From: Shinella lacus
GTDB taxonomy: Bacteria > Pseudomonadota > Alphaproteobacteria > Rhizobiales > Rhizobiaceae
NCBI RefSeq assembly: GCF_010994755.1
Contig: NZ_WHSB02000018.1
Span: 1-64,000, forward strand
Direction: 5' to 3'
DNA length: 64,000 nt
A program made the position numbers and the translations under genes. A model generated the notes under the pieces. It was not told the origin of the DNA. It ran no database searches and saw nothing but the letters and a program-made list of their open reading frames with translations. This document shows positions 1-8,756 of this stretch, piece by piece (the first letter of the stretch is position 1; each line of letters starts with the position of its first letter).

Positions 1-1
1 C

Positions 2-118
2 CGCGACATGCTGGCCCGCTTCAACCGGAAAACAAAGCGCGCATCAAAGACACTCGAAATGCTCCAGATCACACTCGACATCTTCCTCGCAAGAAAACGC
101 CTCGCGAGTCCAACATGA
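2..118 (+). CDS. C-terminal end of an unidentified protein (partial)
   Basis: An open frame enters from the left edge and ends at TGA 116-118, giving the last 38 residues of a protein. The visible part is basic and helical (it contains LARFNRKTKRASKTLEML and a LARKRL ending), which would suit a DNA- or RNA-contacting C-terminal helix, but this is too little to name a family. The gene ends directly before a RIME-like repeat. That it is a real gene end is inferred from the absence of any competing gene in the first 120 bases and from the plausible composition. Confidence 0.5.
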   Translation, partial: RDMLARFNRKTKRASKTLEMLQITLDIFLARKRLASPT

Positions 119-121
119 ACA

Positions 122-252
122 CTCCCCTCAAGGGGGGGAGATCGGCAAGGGGCGGGAACATTGCCCAAATAACACCGTCGATGATGAGCGAAACGGTGCT
201 CCATCCGATCTCCCCCCTTGAGGGGGAGATGCCCGGCAGGGCAGAGGGGGGT
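122..252. repeat. RIME-like palindromic intergenic repeat, left arm truncated
   Basis: Two inverted arms, CCCCTCAAGGGGGG near the left end and a longer right arm running through CTTGAGGGGGAGATGCCCGG to AGAGGGGGGT, flank a non-conserved core that contains GATGAGCGAAACGGTGCTCC. The right arm matches the copy at 7803-7959 almost base for base. The left arm lacks the outer CTCTGCCCTGCCGGGC segment, so this copy is incomplete. It sits between the partial gene ending at 118 and the stop of the HerA-like gene at 274, and may help terminate both. Confidence 0.85.
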
Positions 253-273
253 AACCTGGGCTCCAACCCAACC

Positions 274-1848
274 TTACCGCCGCAAACTCCCCAAAATCCC
301 GCGCACCAGCGCCCGTCCAAGCGACGACGCCACAGTACGCGCGACGGACTTCATCGCCGCCTCCGCCACCGTCTCGCGCTGGTAGCCGGTGCGGCCCTTT
401 GGCTGCTTCGGCGCGGACTGCGCCGCCGGTTCCTCGTCGCCGAAGCCGGGCAATGTCCAGCGGCTGCCGCCGGCGGGTTTTTCCTCGGGCTGGGCGTCCG
501 CCTGTTCCTGTGCGGCAGCCGAATCGGCCGCCTTCTTGGCGCGGGCCATCAGGATTTCGTAGGCCGATTCGCGGTCGAAATCCTCGTCATAGAGGCCGGC
601 GACGGGGCTGACCTTCATGATGTCCTGCCGCTCGGCCTCCGTCACCGGGCCAAGGCGCGAGGCCGGCGGGCGGATGAGCGTGCGCTCGACCATCGAGGGC
701 GCGCCCTTGCCTTCGAGCGTCGAGACCAGCGCCTCGCCGGTGCCGAGATTGGTGATGACCTCGGCGCAGTTGAAATCGGGGTTCGGACGGAAGGTGTAGG
801 CGGCGGTCTTCACTGCCTTCTGCTCGCGCGGCGTATAGGCGCGCAGCGCGTGCTGCACGCGGTTGCCGAGCTGGGCGAGCACCGTTTCCGGCACATCGAG
901 CGGGTTCTGCGTGACGAAATAGACGCCCACGCCCTTGGAGCGGATGAGGCGCACGACCTGCTCGACACGCTCGGTCAGCACCTTCGGCGCATCGTTGAAC
1001 AGCAGGTGCGCCTCGTCGAAGAAGAAGACGAGCTTGGGCTTGTCCGGATCGCCCACTTCCGGCAGCACCTCGAAGAGCTCCGACAGCATCCAGAGCAGGA
1101 AGGTGCCGTAGAGGCGCGGGTTCATCATCAGCTTGTCGGCGGCCAGCACCGAGATCGCGCCGCGCCCGTCATTGGTGGTGCGCATGATGTCGGAAATCTT
1201 CAGCGCCGGCTCGCCGAAGAACTGTTCGGCGCCCTGCTGCTCTAGGATCAGCAATTCGCGCTGGATCGAGCCGACGGAGGCCTTGGAGATGAAGCCGAAC
1301 TGGTTGGAGAGCGTTGAGGCATTTTCGCCCATATAGTTGAGCAGCGCCTGGAAATCCTTGAGGTCGAGCAGCGGCAGGCCGCCCTGGTCGGCGATCTTGA
1401 AGGCGATGTTGATGACGCCTTCCTGCGCATCCGTGGCGTTCATCAGGCGCGAGAGCAAAAGCGGTCCCATCTCGGAGATGGTCGTGCGCACGCGGTGGCC
1501 CTTCTCGCCGTAGAGATCCCAGAAGATCACCGGGAATTCCTGGAACTCGTAAGGTGTCAGCCCGATCTGGTCGGCGCGCTTCTGGAGAAAATCCTTGGGC
1601 TCGCCGATCGCGCCGATGCCGGAAAGGTCACCCTTCACGTCGGCGCAGAACACCGGCACGCCGGCATTGGAAAAGCCTTCCGCGAGGATCTGCAAGGTCA
1701 CCGTCTTGCCGGTGCCGGTGGCGCCCGTCACGAGGCCGTGGCGGTTGCCGAACTTCAGGTCAAGATATTCCGGCTTGTTGTTCGTATCGTCCGGCTTGCG
1801 GCTGGTGCCGATATAGAGCTTTCCGTCCTGAAGAATCGATTCCGTCAC
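274..1848 (-). CDS. HerA-like helicase domain ATPase (DUF853/YjgR family)
   Basis: A 524-residue P-loop ATPase of the HerA/FtsK superfamily. Walker A is GATGTGKT at residues 42-49, and a Walker B strand reading LVFFFDEAH lies near residue 275, followed by a sensor-like segment with VTQNP. The C-terminal 100 residues are alanine-rich and end in a basic helix. I chose the GTG at 1848 because GGGAG lies seven bases upstream and the family begins a few residues before the LYIG strand. The open frame extends to an ATG at 1914, but that extension lacks a ribosome site. The family resembles E. coli YjgR; its cellular role is not established. Not operonic with its neighbours: 225 bases separate it from the divergent small gene at 2074. 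Confidence 0.9.
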   Translation of the reverse strand: MTESILQDGKLYIGTSRKPDDTNNKPEYLDLKFGNRHGLVTGATGTGKTVTLQILAEGFSNAGVPVFCADVKGDLSGIGAIGEPKDFLQKRADQIGLTPYEFQEFPVIFWDLYGEKGHRVRTTISEMGPLLLSRLMNATDAQEGVINIAFKIADQGGLPLLDLKDFQALLNYMGENASTLSNQFGFISKASVGSIQRELLILEQQGAEQFFGEPALKISDIMRTTNDGRGAISVLAADKLMMNPRLYGTFLLWMLSELFEVLPEVGDPDKPKLVFFFDEAHLLFNDAPKVLTERVEQVVRLIRSKGVGVYFVTQNPLDVPETVLAQLGNRVQHALRAYTPREQKAVKTAAYTFRPNPDFNCAEVITNLGTGEALVSTLEGKGAPSMVERTLIRPPASRLGPVTEAERQDIMKVSPVAGLYDEDFDRESAYEILMARAKKAADSAAAQEQADAQPEEKPAGGSRWTLPGFGDEEPAAQSAPKQPKGRTGYQRETVAEAAMKSVARTVASSLGRALVRGILGSLRR

Positions 1849-2073
1849 GTTGAAACTCCCTGAAGCCGTTCGACCCGGGTGGGGGCGGATTACCGCGCCA
1901 TCCCAAGTTTTCATTGAATCGTCTCAGGCAGGTTATAAGGATAGTCCGGCACGGGAACAACACGCTTTCAAAGGGCTCCCCGCCTTGCCGTTGAAGGCCC
2001 GCGCGCCCGGCTTGAGTTTGCCGGAGAATTCATTTACCTTGACGTCAACGTCAATTCCCTCGGAGGGTTTTCC

Positions 2074-2466
2074 ATGAACGAACTCGTCACCCGCGTTGCC
2101 GATGCCGTCGGCATCGATGCGGCTCTCGCTGAAAAGGCCATCGGCATGATGCTTGGCTTCCTGCAGCGCGAAGCGGCCGACGGCCCGGTCGCCCGCATGA
2201 TCGAAAGCATTCCCGGCGCCTCCGAGCTCGTCGCCCAGTATAATGGCGAAGGCACCGGCGGCGGTGGCCTGCTCGGCGGGCTGATGAGCGCGATCGGCGG
2301 CGGCGGCGTCATGGGCCTCGGCCAGCAGCTGATGAGCGAAGGCCTGGGCATGGGCGAAATCACCGGCCTTGCCAAGGAAACCATGGCCGTTGCCCGCGAG
2401 CACGCCGGCGCCGACGTGGTCGACGAAGTCGTCGCCTCCGTGCCGGGCCTCAGCCAGTTCGTCTAA
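2074..2466 (+). CDS. Small glycine-rich helical protein, DUF2267/DUF2780-like
   Basis: 130 residues, preceded by GGAGGG five to ten bases before the ATG. Two helical segments (residues 1-55 and 85-130) surround a glycine-rich hinge around residues 58-80 (GEGTGGGGLLGG, IGGGGVMGLG). No signal peptide or membrane helix. The pattern recalls DUF2267/DUF2780-type proteins, in which helical halves are joined by a flexible glycine loop; their function is unknown. The gene stops six bases before the stop of the convergent MFS gene. The family assignment is tentative, but the strong ribosome site and composition make it a confident coding call. Confidence 0.8.
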   Translation: MNELVTRVADAVGIDAALAEKAIGMMLGFLQREAADGPVARMIESIPGASELVAQYNGEGTGGGGLLGGLMSAIGGGGVMGLGQQLMSEGLGMGEITGLAKETMAVAREHAGADVVDEVVASVPGLSQFV

Positions 2467-2472
2467 GAATTT

Positions 2473-3633
2473 CTAGAGCGAACGCCGCCGCGCGAACATC
2501 AGCGCGGCGGTGAACACCACGAGGATGAGGCCGACCGAGAGCGGTCCGGCCTTCGGGCCGCCGGCCTCCATGATCGCGCCGGTCATGCTCGATCCGGCAC
2601 CGCTGCCGGCCGCATAGGCGAGCGCAAAGGCCGCACTTCCCGCCACCAGCATCGCGCCATTGTAGCGCTCCCCGAGCATGGTGAGCGCGCAGGTATAGAG
2701 CGAGAAGGCCGCCGTTCCCATCAGCGCGAAGACCGACAGGATAGCGAGTTCCGATTCCATCGACGGCAGGATGAGATAGCTCCCCGCCGCCACGCTGACG
2801 GCGACCATGGCGACACGCTCGCGCGGCAGGCGATCGAGCAGCATGCCGATGAAGGGCTGGGCGATCGCCGTCGGCAGCGCCAGCACGGTCACGCTGATCG
2901 CGGCAAACGCTTCCGTGTGCCCCATCTTCACGAAATAGACCGGCATGGCGGAGATCGCCGCGATATCGGCAAAGCCGAAGACGAAGACCATGCCGACCAG
3001 CAGCGGTGCGGCCCGGAAGAAGCGGAAGACGTCGCCGGTCGATGACGGCTCCGGCACCGTGCGGGTGGAGAACATCAGCATGGCGGTGGCGAAGGCGACG
3101 ATCGCCAGATAGACGGCCGTCAGCGCGAAGCCGAAGCCGCCCTCGCTGCCGAGCAGCGGAATGGCAAGCGGCCCTGCGGCAAAACCGGCGCACATGCCGG
3201 CGCCATAGATGCCGGAGACGCGGCCGCGCAGCCGGTCCGGGCAGGCGGCGTTCAGCCACGCCTCGCCGAGCATGAAGATGAGGCTCGCGAAGAAGCCGAG
3301 CAGGAAGCGCGCGACGAACCACACCGCAAAGGAATCGAAGGCGGCAAAGGTTGCGAGGCAGAACGAGCAGCCGATAAGGCTTGCGACGATCAGCCGGTCG
3401 GCCCGCCAGCGCGCGGTGAGGCTGCCGAGCAGCAGCGTCGAGGCGGCGAGGCCGCCGGCAAAGGCGAGCGCATTGACACCGATCAGCGCCGGCGAAAAGC
3501 CGCGCGCCTCCAGCGTCAGCGAGATCAGTGGATAGGTGAGCCCCTGCGCCACGGAAAAGGCGGTGACGCCGAGAATGACGGCGGCAATGGCCGGCCAATC
3601 CGGCGCGAAGACGGTGGGGGACGAGGACGACAT
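2473..3633 (-). CDS. MFS transporter, YcaD-like
   Basis: A 386-residue integral membrane protein with about 12 hydrophobic segments. The first half carries TLEARGFSPALIGVNALAFA followed by the basic loop TARWRADR typical of the loop 2-3 region of major facilitator proteins, and a motif-C-like GIYGAGMCAGFAAGPLA stretch lies near residue 145. The family exports small solutes or drugs; the substrate cannot be read from sequence. The start at 3633 is supported by AGGGAG upstream, whereas the longer frame to 3666 lacks one. Its nearest upstream neighbour on the same strand is the hydrolase gene ending at 3707, so a short two-gene transcript is possible. Confidence 0.88.
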   Translation of the reverse strand: MSSSSPTVFAPDWPAIAAVILGVTAFSVAQGLTYPLISLTLEARGFSPALIGVNALAFAGGLAASTLLLGSLTARWRADRLIVASLIGCSFCLATFAAFDSFAVWFVARFLLGFFASLIFMLGEAWLNAACPDRLRGRVSGIYGAGMCAGFAAGPLAIPLLGSEGGFGFALTAVYLAIVAFATAMLMFSTRTVPEPSSTGDVFRFFRAAPLLVGMVFVFGFADIAAISAMPVYFVKMGHTEAFAAISVTVLALPTAIAQPFIGMLLDRLPRERVAMVAVSVAAGSYLILPSMESELAILSVFALMGTAAFSLYTCALTMLGERYNGAMLVAGSAAFALAYAAGSGAGSSMTGAIMEAGGPKAGPLSVGLILVVFTAALMFARRRSL

Positions 3634-3706
3634 GGAGGGCTCCCTGCGCCACATTTCGGCGCGCACTCTCCATATCGGATCGGACCCCTGATTGGGAAGG
3701 GGTGGC

Positions 3707-4648
3707 TCAGCCGATCACGCGCAGCAGCGCGCGCAGGATTTCGCCCATGCGGGCATGGATGATGCCGTTGCGCACATCCGCCGCGCGGTGCACCACGACG
3801 AGATCGAGCGCCGCGATGACGATGATATATTGCCCGCCGGCACCGCTGGCGTAGAAGATCGGGACGTCGATGCTGAGGCTGTCACCCAGCGCATTCGCCT
3901 CCGCCGTCCACCAGAGATAACCGTAGCCGCGCCCGCCGCCGAGGGCGCTCCACGCCGTGGTGCTGTCCTCTACCCATTGTTCGGGCACGATCCGGCGCTG
4001 TTCCCAGAGGCCGCGCTTGAGGAAGAGGTGGCCGATGCGGGCAAGGTCGCGGTCCGACAGGCGCATCTTGTAGACCGGATGAAGCGATTCCGGGCCGGGA
4101 ACATCGAAAATGTCCTCCGCCGCAAAATCCTGCATCTCCAGCGGTTCAGCGACGAGTTTTTGGAAGGCCTCGGCAAGCGTGCGGCCGGTCTCCTGCCGGT
4201 AGATCGTGCCGAGCACGTTGAAATCCCAGTTGTTGTAGTACCAGAACGTGCCGGGTGGGTGGCTGCCGCGCGCGGGCCTTCCCGGCTCCATGCCGTAGAC
4301 GCAAGGGTGGTAGATGCCGGAGCGAGATTTCAGCAGGTCCGCGATTGTCGCCTGTTTCTCCTCCGGCGTCAGCGGCGAGAGGTCGTCGATGCCGAGGTCT
4401 TCGAGCGTGGCATCGAGGTCGATTTCGCCCGCTTCGATGGCGATGCCGTATAGGATGCCGATCAGCGATTTGCGGACCGAAGCGACGCTGGAGCGGTGGG
4501 CATGATGGCCGCGCTCGAAGACCACGCGGCCATTGCGGACGGCAAGCAGCGCCGTCGAGCCGCCCGCGGCGAGCAGGGCATCGAGATCGTCCAACAGGGC
4601 CTCCTCGCGGGTGGAGAATCGGAGGCCAAGTCTGGCATTTCCGGGCAT
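3707..4648 (-). CDS. Serine hydrolase of the beta-lactamase/class C PBP fold
   Basis: 313 residues. The catalytic SxxK is SVRK at residues 57-60, and the YxN motif is YNN at 138-140 within GTFWYYNN. A third motif of KTG type is not obvious; the corresponding region near the C-terminus reads VVHRAADVR, as is common in esterase-like members of the family. No signal peptide is visible, so this is more likely a cytoplasmic esterase/amidase-type enzyme than a periplasmic beta-lactamase. The start codon lies six bases after a perfect 9-bp hairpin whose 3' arm contains the GGGAG ribosome site (see the entry at 4649). Substrate unknown. Confidence 0.85.
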   Translation of the reverse strand: MPGNARLGLRFSTREEALLDDLDALLAAGGSTALLAVRNGRVVFERGHHAHRSSVASVRKSLIGILYGIAIEAGEIDLDATLEDLGIDDLSPLTPEEKQATIADLLKSRSGIYHPCVYGMEPGRPARGSHPPGTFWYYNNWDFNVLGTIYRQETGRTLAEAFQKLVAEPLEMQDFAAEDIFDVPGPESLHPVYKMRLSDRDLARIGHLFLKRGLWEQRRIVPEQWVEDSTTAWSALGGGRGYGYLWWTAEANALGDSLSIDVPIFYASGAGGQYIIVIAALDLVVVHRAADVRNGIIHARMGEILRALLRVIG

Positions 4649-4678
4649 GAAAATCTCCCGCGGCCTGAACCGCGGGAG
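4649..4678 (-). promoter_or_regulatory. Hairpin that covers the ribosome site of the hydrolase gene
   Basis: On the minus strand, CTCCCGCGG (4678-4670), a six-base loop and CCGCGGGAG (4663-4655) form a perfect 9-bp stem, followed by ATTTTC and then the ATG at 4648. The 3' arm ends in GGGAG, the only Shine-Dalgarno-like sequence before that start. The hairpin lies 15 bases after the stop of the upstream aldo/keto reductase gene, so it could be a terminator or attenuator for that gene, a translational block on the hydrolase, or both. Confidence 0.6.
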
Positions 4679-4692
4679 AGGGTTTTGGGCGA

Positions 4693-5526
4693 TCAGGCCG
4701 CCTGGTCCCAGGCAGGCGCAAGGCCATCCGGGCTGACGATGCGGCCGTCCGGGCGGGCGAGCCCGTGGATGCGCGCCATCTCGTCGGGCGTCAGCGCGAA
4801 GTCGAAGATCGCGAGGTTCTCGGCAAGCCGGCCTTCCGTCGCGGTCTTGGTCAGTGCCACGACATCAGGCTGCTGGATCAGCCAGCGCAGCACGACCTGC
4901 GCCGCCGATTTGTGATGCGCCGCGCCGATCTCCTTCAGCACCGCCTCCTTCGGCACCTTGCCGTCCGCCATGGCGTAATAGGCGGTCAGCGCCATGCTGT
5001 TGGTCGCGGCCGCCTCCAGCACCTTCGTCTGGTCGAGATAAGGATGGTACTCGACCTGATTGGTGGCGAGCGGTGCGGCACTGAGGCGAACGGCATCGGC
5101 CATCAGCGTGCTGTTGAAGTTGCTGACGCCGATATGTTTCGCCAGGCCACGTTCGCGCACGGCATTCAGTTCGCCGATCTGGTCTGCGAGCGGCACGGCA
5201 TCGTTCGGCCAGTGCAGCAGCAGGAGGTCGACATGGTCGGTCCTGAGCTTGGCGAGGCTTTCCTCAACGGAGGCGGCGAACTTGTCCTTGCCGTAATTCG
5301 CCACCCAGACCTTGGTGGTGAGGAAGATTTCGGAGCGGGCGACGCCGGATGTCTGGATGGCCTCGCCGACGGCCGCCTCGTTTTCATAGATCTGCGCGGT
5401 ATCGACATGGCGGAAGCCGGTGGCGAGCGCCTTCGGCAGGATGGAGAGGACTTCGGCTTCCGGCATGCGGAAGGTGCCGAAGCCGAGCTGGGGAATATTT
5501 GCGCCATGGGCGTTGACGGTTTTCAT
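4693..5526 (-). CDS. Aldo/keto reductase (2,5-diketo-D-gluconate reductase type)
   Basis: A 277-residue NADPH-dependent (beta/alpha)8 barrel. The N-terminal GFGTFRM strand is followed by HVDTAQIYENEAAVG carrying the catalytic Asp and Tyr, LTTKVWV carrying the Lys, and LLLLHWPN carrying the active-site His. The cofactor region includes KTATEGRLAENL. This set is complete, so the protein should be active on aldehydes or ketones; the exact substrate is not evident, although the family is often annotated as DkgB-like. Start at 5526 has AAGGA upstream; the in-frame ATG eight codons earlier does not. The stop codon of the MFS gene at 5556 lies 30 bases upstream, suggesting a two-gene transcript. Confidence 0.9.
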   Translation of the reverse strand: MKTVNAHGANIPQLGFGTFRMPEAEVLSILPKALATGFRHVDTAQIYENEAAVGEAIQTSGVARSEIFLTTKVWVANYGKDKFAASVEESLAKLRTDHVDLLLLHWPNDAVPLADQIGELNAVRERGLAKHIGVSNFNSTLMADAVRLSAAPLATNQVEYHPYLDQTKVLEAAATNSMALTAYYAMADGKVPKEAVLKEIGAAHHKSAAQVVLRWLIQQPDVVALTKTATEGRLAENLAIFDFALTPDEMARIHGLARPDGRIVSPDGLAPAWDQAA

Positions 5527-5555
5527 GGAGATTTCCTTTCGAGTGGGCAAAAATT

Positions 5556-6749
5556 TCAGGCCGGCTGGCAGGCGGCGTCGGGTTGGCGGCTTTCGCGCCG
5601 GTCGAGTGCGCCGCTGGCAAGCGTCAGGCCGAGAGCGGCGGCGACCAGGATGGCGCCGACCCAGGGCGTGGCGCCGAGGCCGAGCGACGAGGCGACGACC
5701 AGCCCGCCGATCCAGGCACCGGCGGCGATGCCGAGGTTGAAGGCGGCGATGTTGAGCGCCGAGGCGACGTCGACGGCGGCCGGGCGGTGACGCTTGGCGA
5801 TATCGACCACGTAGAGCTGGAGGCCCGGCACGGTGGCGAAGGACAGGAAGCCGAGCGCGGCAAGCGTGACCAGCGCCAGCACCGGCGAGGGCGCGGTGAA
5901 GGTGAGCGCTACCAGCACGATGGCCTGGGCCACGAAGAGCACGGCGAGCGCCTTCACCGGATCACGGTCCGCCACCTTGCCGCCGACGATATTGCCGAAG
6001 GCGATGGCCGCGCCATAGAGCACGAGCACGAGGCTGACCGTGTTGGCGCTGAAGCCTGTGATGTCCTGAAGCAGCGGCGAGAGGAAGGTGAAGGTGACGA
6101 AGGTGCCGCCATAACCGAGCGCCGTCATGGCGAAGACGATGAGCAGGCGGCCGGAGCCGAGCACCCGCACCTGTTCCAGAAGGCCCGCCGGCTTTTCCCG
6201 GCGAAGGTTCGAGGGCAGCAGCAGCGCGATGGCGGCAAAGGCGACGAGGCCAAGGGCGGCAACGGCCCAGAAGGTGGCGCGCCAGCCAAAAGTCTGGCCG
6301 ATGAAGGTGCCGAGCGGCACGCCGGTGACGATGGCGACGGTCAGGCCCATGAACATCATGGCGATGGCGGAAGCCCGGCGGTCCGGCGCGACGAGATCGG
6401 CGGCAATGGTGGCGCCGACGGAGAAGAACACGCCGTGCGCGAAGGCGGAGAGCACGCGGCCGGCAAGCAGCATGCCGTAGCTCGGCGCGAGTGCTGCCAG
6501 CACGTTGCCGGCGATGAACAGGCCCATGAGGCCGATCAGCAGTGGCTTGCGGCCGAGTTTTCCGGTGAGCGCTGTCAGGATCGGTGCGCCAAAAGTGACG
6601 CCGAGCGCGTAGACGGAGACGATGAGGCCGGCGAGCGGCAGGGTGATGTCGAGGTCGGTCGCGACCGTCGGCAGGAGGCCGACGATGACGAATTCGGTGG
6701 TGCCGATCGCGTAGGCCGCGACGGTCAGGGCAAAGAGGGCGAGTGGCAT
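5556..6749 (-). CDS. MFS efflux transporter, AraJ/Bcr-type
   Basis: A 397-residue membrane protein beginning MPLALFALTVAAYAIGTTEF, the start typical of the AraJ/YdhP sugar-efflux and drug-efflux branch of the major facilitator superfamily. The loop 2-3 motif is TGKLGRKPLL, and a motif-C-like segment reads VGATIAADLVAPDRR near residue 120. The start at 6749 has AGGGAA upstream and removes a 39-residue extension without a ribosome site. The gene diverges from a LysR regulator at 6893, the common arrangement in which the regulator controls the exporter. The substrate is unknown; the downstream reductase may act on the same compound. Confidence 0.9.
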   Translation of the reverse strand: MPLALFALTVAAYAIGTTEFVIVGLLPTVATDLDITLPLAGLIVSVYALGVTFGAPILTALTGKLGRKPLLIGLMGLFIAGNVLAALAPSYGMLLAGRVLSAFAHGVFFSVGATIAADLVAPDRRASAIAMMFMGLTVAIVTGVPLGTFIGQTFGWRATFWAVAALGLVAFAAIALLLPSNLRREKPAGLLEQVRVLGSGRLLIVFAMTALGYGGTFVTFTFLSPLLQDITGFSANTVSLVLVLYGAAIAFGNIVGGKVADRDPVKALAVLFVAQAIVLVALTFTAPSPVLALVTLAALGFLSFATVPGLQLYVVDIAKRHRPAAVDVASALNIAAFNLGIAAGAWIGGLVVASSLGLGATPWVGAILVAAALGLTLASGALDRRESRQPDAACQPA

Positions 6750-6892
6750 GGCGGTTCCCTGCGCGCGGTCTTGGGTCCGCGCGGCTTGGCTGGGTTGCGA
6801 TGTTGGTTCGGGGAGGAATATGGGGCAAAGCCACTTGCCCGTTAATGAGGCATAGTGGATAAGCATATGTGAATTGGATTCAAAGGCGGGAC

Positions 6893-7786
6893 ATGGACAA
6901 CCGGGCCGGCGAAATGGAGGTCTTCGTGCTGGCGGCGGAGCTGAAAAGCTTTTCCGCCGCGGGGCGAAAACTGCGCCTGTCGCCCTCGGCGATCAGCAAG
7001 CTCGTCACCCGAATCGAGGATCGGCTCGGCGCGCGCCTCATCGTGCGCACGACGCGGCGGCTGGAGCTGACGCCGGAAGGCGAGGTCTATCTCGGACGCG
7101 CACGCGCCATCCTCGCGGAGATCGCCGAGACGGAGCGCATCGTGGCGGAAGGGGCACGCGTGGTGCCGCGCGGCGCGCTGCGGGTGAATGCCTCGGTCGG
7201 CTTCGGTGAGCGTTACATCCTGCCGCTGGTGCCGGATTTCCTGGCGCTCTATCCGGAAATCGAGCTCGACCTGACGCTGACCGACGGCGTCATTGACGTG
7301 ATCGGCGAACGCACCGACGTCGCCATCCGCTCCGGCCCGTTGCGCGATTCCTCGCTGAAGGCGCGAAAACTGCTGGAAAGCGGCAAGGCCGTCATCGCCG
7401 CCCCGGCGTACCTCGAAAAGTATGGCACGCCGCAGCACCCCGCCGATCTCGCGTCCCACAATTGCCTGCGCTTCAACTTCCGCCGCAGCATGGACGACTG
7501 GCCCTTCCTGTCGGCGGATGGCCAGACCGTGGAGGCCTACGACATTACCGGCAACATGCTGGTCTCCAGCGGCGCCATCCAGCGCGAGCTCTGCCTCGAC
7601 GGCGTCGGTCTCGCCCGCATCGGCCGCTTCCATATCGAGCCGGATATCGTGTCCGGCCGTCTGGTGCCGGTGCTCGAAGCTTTCAACCCCGGCGACATCG
7701 AGGTCGTCCACGCCGTCTTCGCCGGCCACGAGCACCTCGCGGCGCGCATAAGGGCGTTCATCGATTTTCTGGTGGAGAAGATTTGA
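6893..7786 (+). CDS. LysR-family transcriptional regulator
   Basis: 297 residues from the ATG at 6893, which is preceded by AAGGCGGG; a GTG in frame at 6869 lacks a ribosome site. The N-terminal winged helix-turn-helix is clear (MEVFVLAAELKSFSAAGRKL, then SPSAISKLVTRIEDRLGARL, and TTRRLELTPEGE), followed by a periplasmic-binding-like effector domain containing LRVNASVGFGERYILPLVPDF. It is divergent from the MFS gene at 6749, so the 143-base gap presumably holds both promoters and the LysR operator. Regulation of the exporter and aldo/keto reductase is inferred from this arrangement; the inducer is not known. Confidence 0.93.
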   Translation: MDNRAGEMEVFVLAAELKSFSAAGRKLRLSPSAISKLVTRIEDRLGARLIVRTTRRLELTPEGEVYLGRARAILAEIAETERIVAEGARVVPRGALRVNASVGFGERYILPLVPDFLALYPEIELDLTLTDGVIDVIGERTDVAIRSGPLRDSSLKARKLLESGKAVIAAPAYLEKYGTPQHPADLASHNCLRFNFRRSMDDWPFLSADGQTVEAYDITGNMLVSSGAIQRELCLDGVGLARIGRFHIEPDIVSGRLVPVLEAFNPGDIEVVHAVFAGHEHLAARIRAFIDFLVEKI

Positions 7787-7802
7787 GGGGGCAGCGCCGT
7801 CG

Positions 7803-7959
7803 CACCCCCCTCTGCCCTGCCGGGCATCTCCCCCTCAAGGGGGGAGATTGGCAAGAGGCAAGCACATTGCACACCTTGCAACGTCACTGATGAGCGAAAC
7901 GATGCTCCATCCGATCTCCCCCCTTGAGGGGGAGATGCCCGGCAGGGCAGAGGGGGGTG
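7803..7959. repeat. RIME-like palindromic repeat, full-length copy
   Basis: About 157 bases with long inverted arms: the left arm starts ACCCCCCTCTGCCCTGCCGG and ends AAGGGGGGAGAT, and the right arm is its near-exact reverse complement, ending AGAGGGGGGT. The core contains TGATGAGCGAAACGATGCTC, shared with the copy at 122-252. The element separates the LysR gene from the convergent methyltransferase gene and could act as a bidirectional terminator. Confidence 0.9.
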
Positions 7960-7982
7960 TTTCTGGCGCAGACGCCAGACGG

Positions 7983-8756
7983 TTACTTCTTCACCGCCAC
8001 AATAAAAAGCCGCGGAAACCGCAACAGTCGCCGGCCGTCTGCCATTGGCGCATAGGCCTTGGCGATGCGACCCTCGTAGTCGGCGAGGAAGCCGTTGCGC
8101 TCCTCGGCGGGGATGTAGTCGAGATAGGGGCGCAGGCCCGTGCTCTTGACCCATTCGACGATCGCGCCCGCATCCGCCATCGGGTGGTTGTAGGCAGTGT
8201 GCCAGACGTCGACGCGGGCCGCCTTGGGGCCGAGCGCATCCATATAGGCGGCGGGGGCGGGGAGCGGGTTTCGCCGTGGCGTGCCGCCGGCGAAATGGCT
8301 GCGCCAGGGGTCGGAAAACGCACTTTCCTCCATCAGCATATGCGACGGTTCGGAAAGATTGTCCGGCATCTGCACGGCGAGCACGCCGCCGGGGCGCAGC
8401 CCGTCCATCAGGGTCGTCAGGACCGCCACATGATCGGGCAGCCACTGGAACACGGCATTGGCGAAGAGCAGGGCGGCCGGTTCGGGCGGCCGCCATTTCG
8501 CGAGGTCGCATTCGACGAAATCGACGCCCGGCAACCGCTCGCGCGCCGCCCGCAACATGTCCGCCGCATTGTCGACGCCGCGCACGCCGCGGCCGCGAAA
8601 GCGCTCCACCAGCAGCTCCGTCGAATTGCCAGGGCCGCAGCCGAGGTCGTAGACCGTGCCGGCGACGAGATCGGCCGGCACCTGGTTGAGGAGGTCGCGG
8701 GCGGGCCGCGTGCGTTCGTCTTCGAATTTCAGGTATTGTGCCGCGGACCAGGCCAT
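7983..8756 (-). CDS. tam: Trans-aconitate 2-methyltransferase
   Basis: A 257-residue class I SAM-dependent methyltransferase beginning [23 protein letters not shown], which is diagnostic of Tam. The SAM-binding motif I is [12 protein letters not shown] near residues 36-47. A further Rossmann strand reads [11 protein letters not shown], and the C-terminal part contains [14 protein letters not shown]. Tam methylates trans-aconitate, an inhibitor formed from cis-aconitate in the TCA cycle. Its ATG directly follows the TGA of the upstream haloacid dehalogenase gene, so the two are very probably translationally coupled. Length equals the family norm (about 255). Confidence 0.93.
   Translation of the reverse strand: MAWSAAQYLKFEDERTRPARDLLNQVPADLVAGTVYDLGCGPGNSTELLVERFRGRGVRGVDNAADMLRAARERLPGVDFVECDLAKWRPPEPAALLFANAVFQWLPDHVAVLTTLMDGLRPGGVLAVQMPDNLSEPSHMLMEESAFSDPWRSHFAGGTPRRNPLPAPAAYMDALGPKAARVDVWHTAYNHPMADAGAIVEWVKSTGLRPYLDYIPAEERNGFLADYEGRIAKAYAPMADGRRLLRFPRLFIVAVKK

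Noticed and set aside
5583-6845. Long antisense open frame opposite the MFS gene (and similar ones opposite gcd, ptrB and selO)
   Set aside because: Low-complexity Arg/Gly/Ala/Glu-rich translations mirror the third-position GC of real genes; no domain, no ribosome site.
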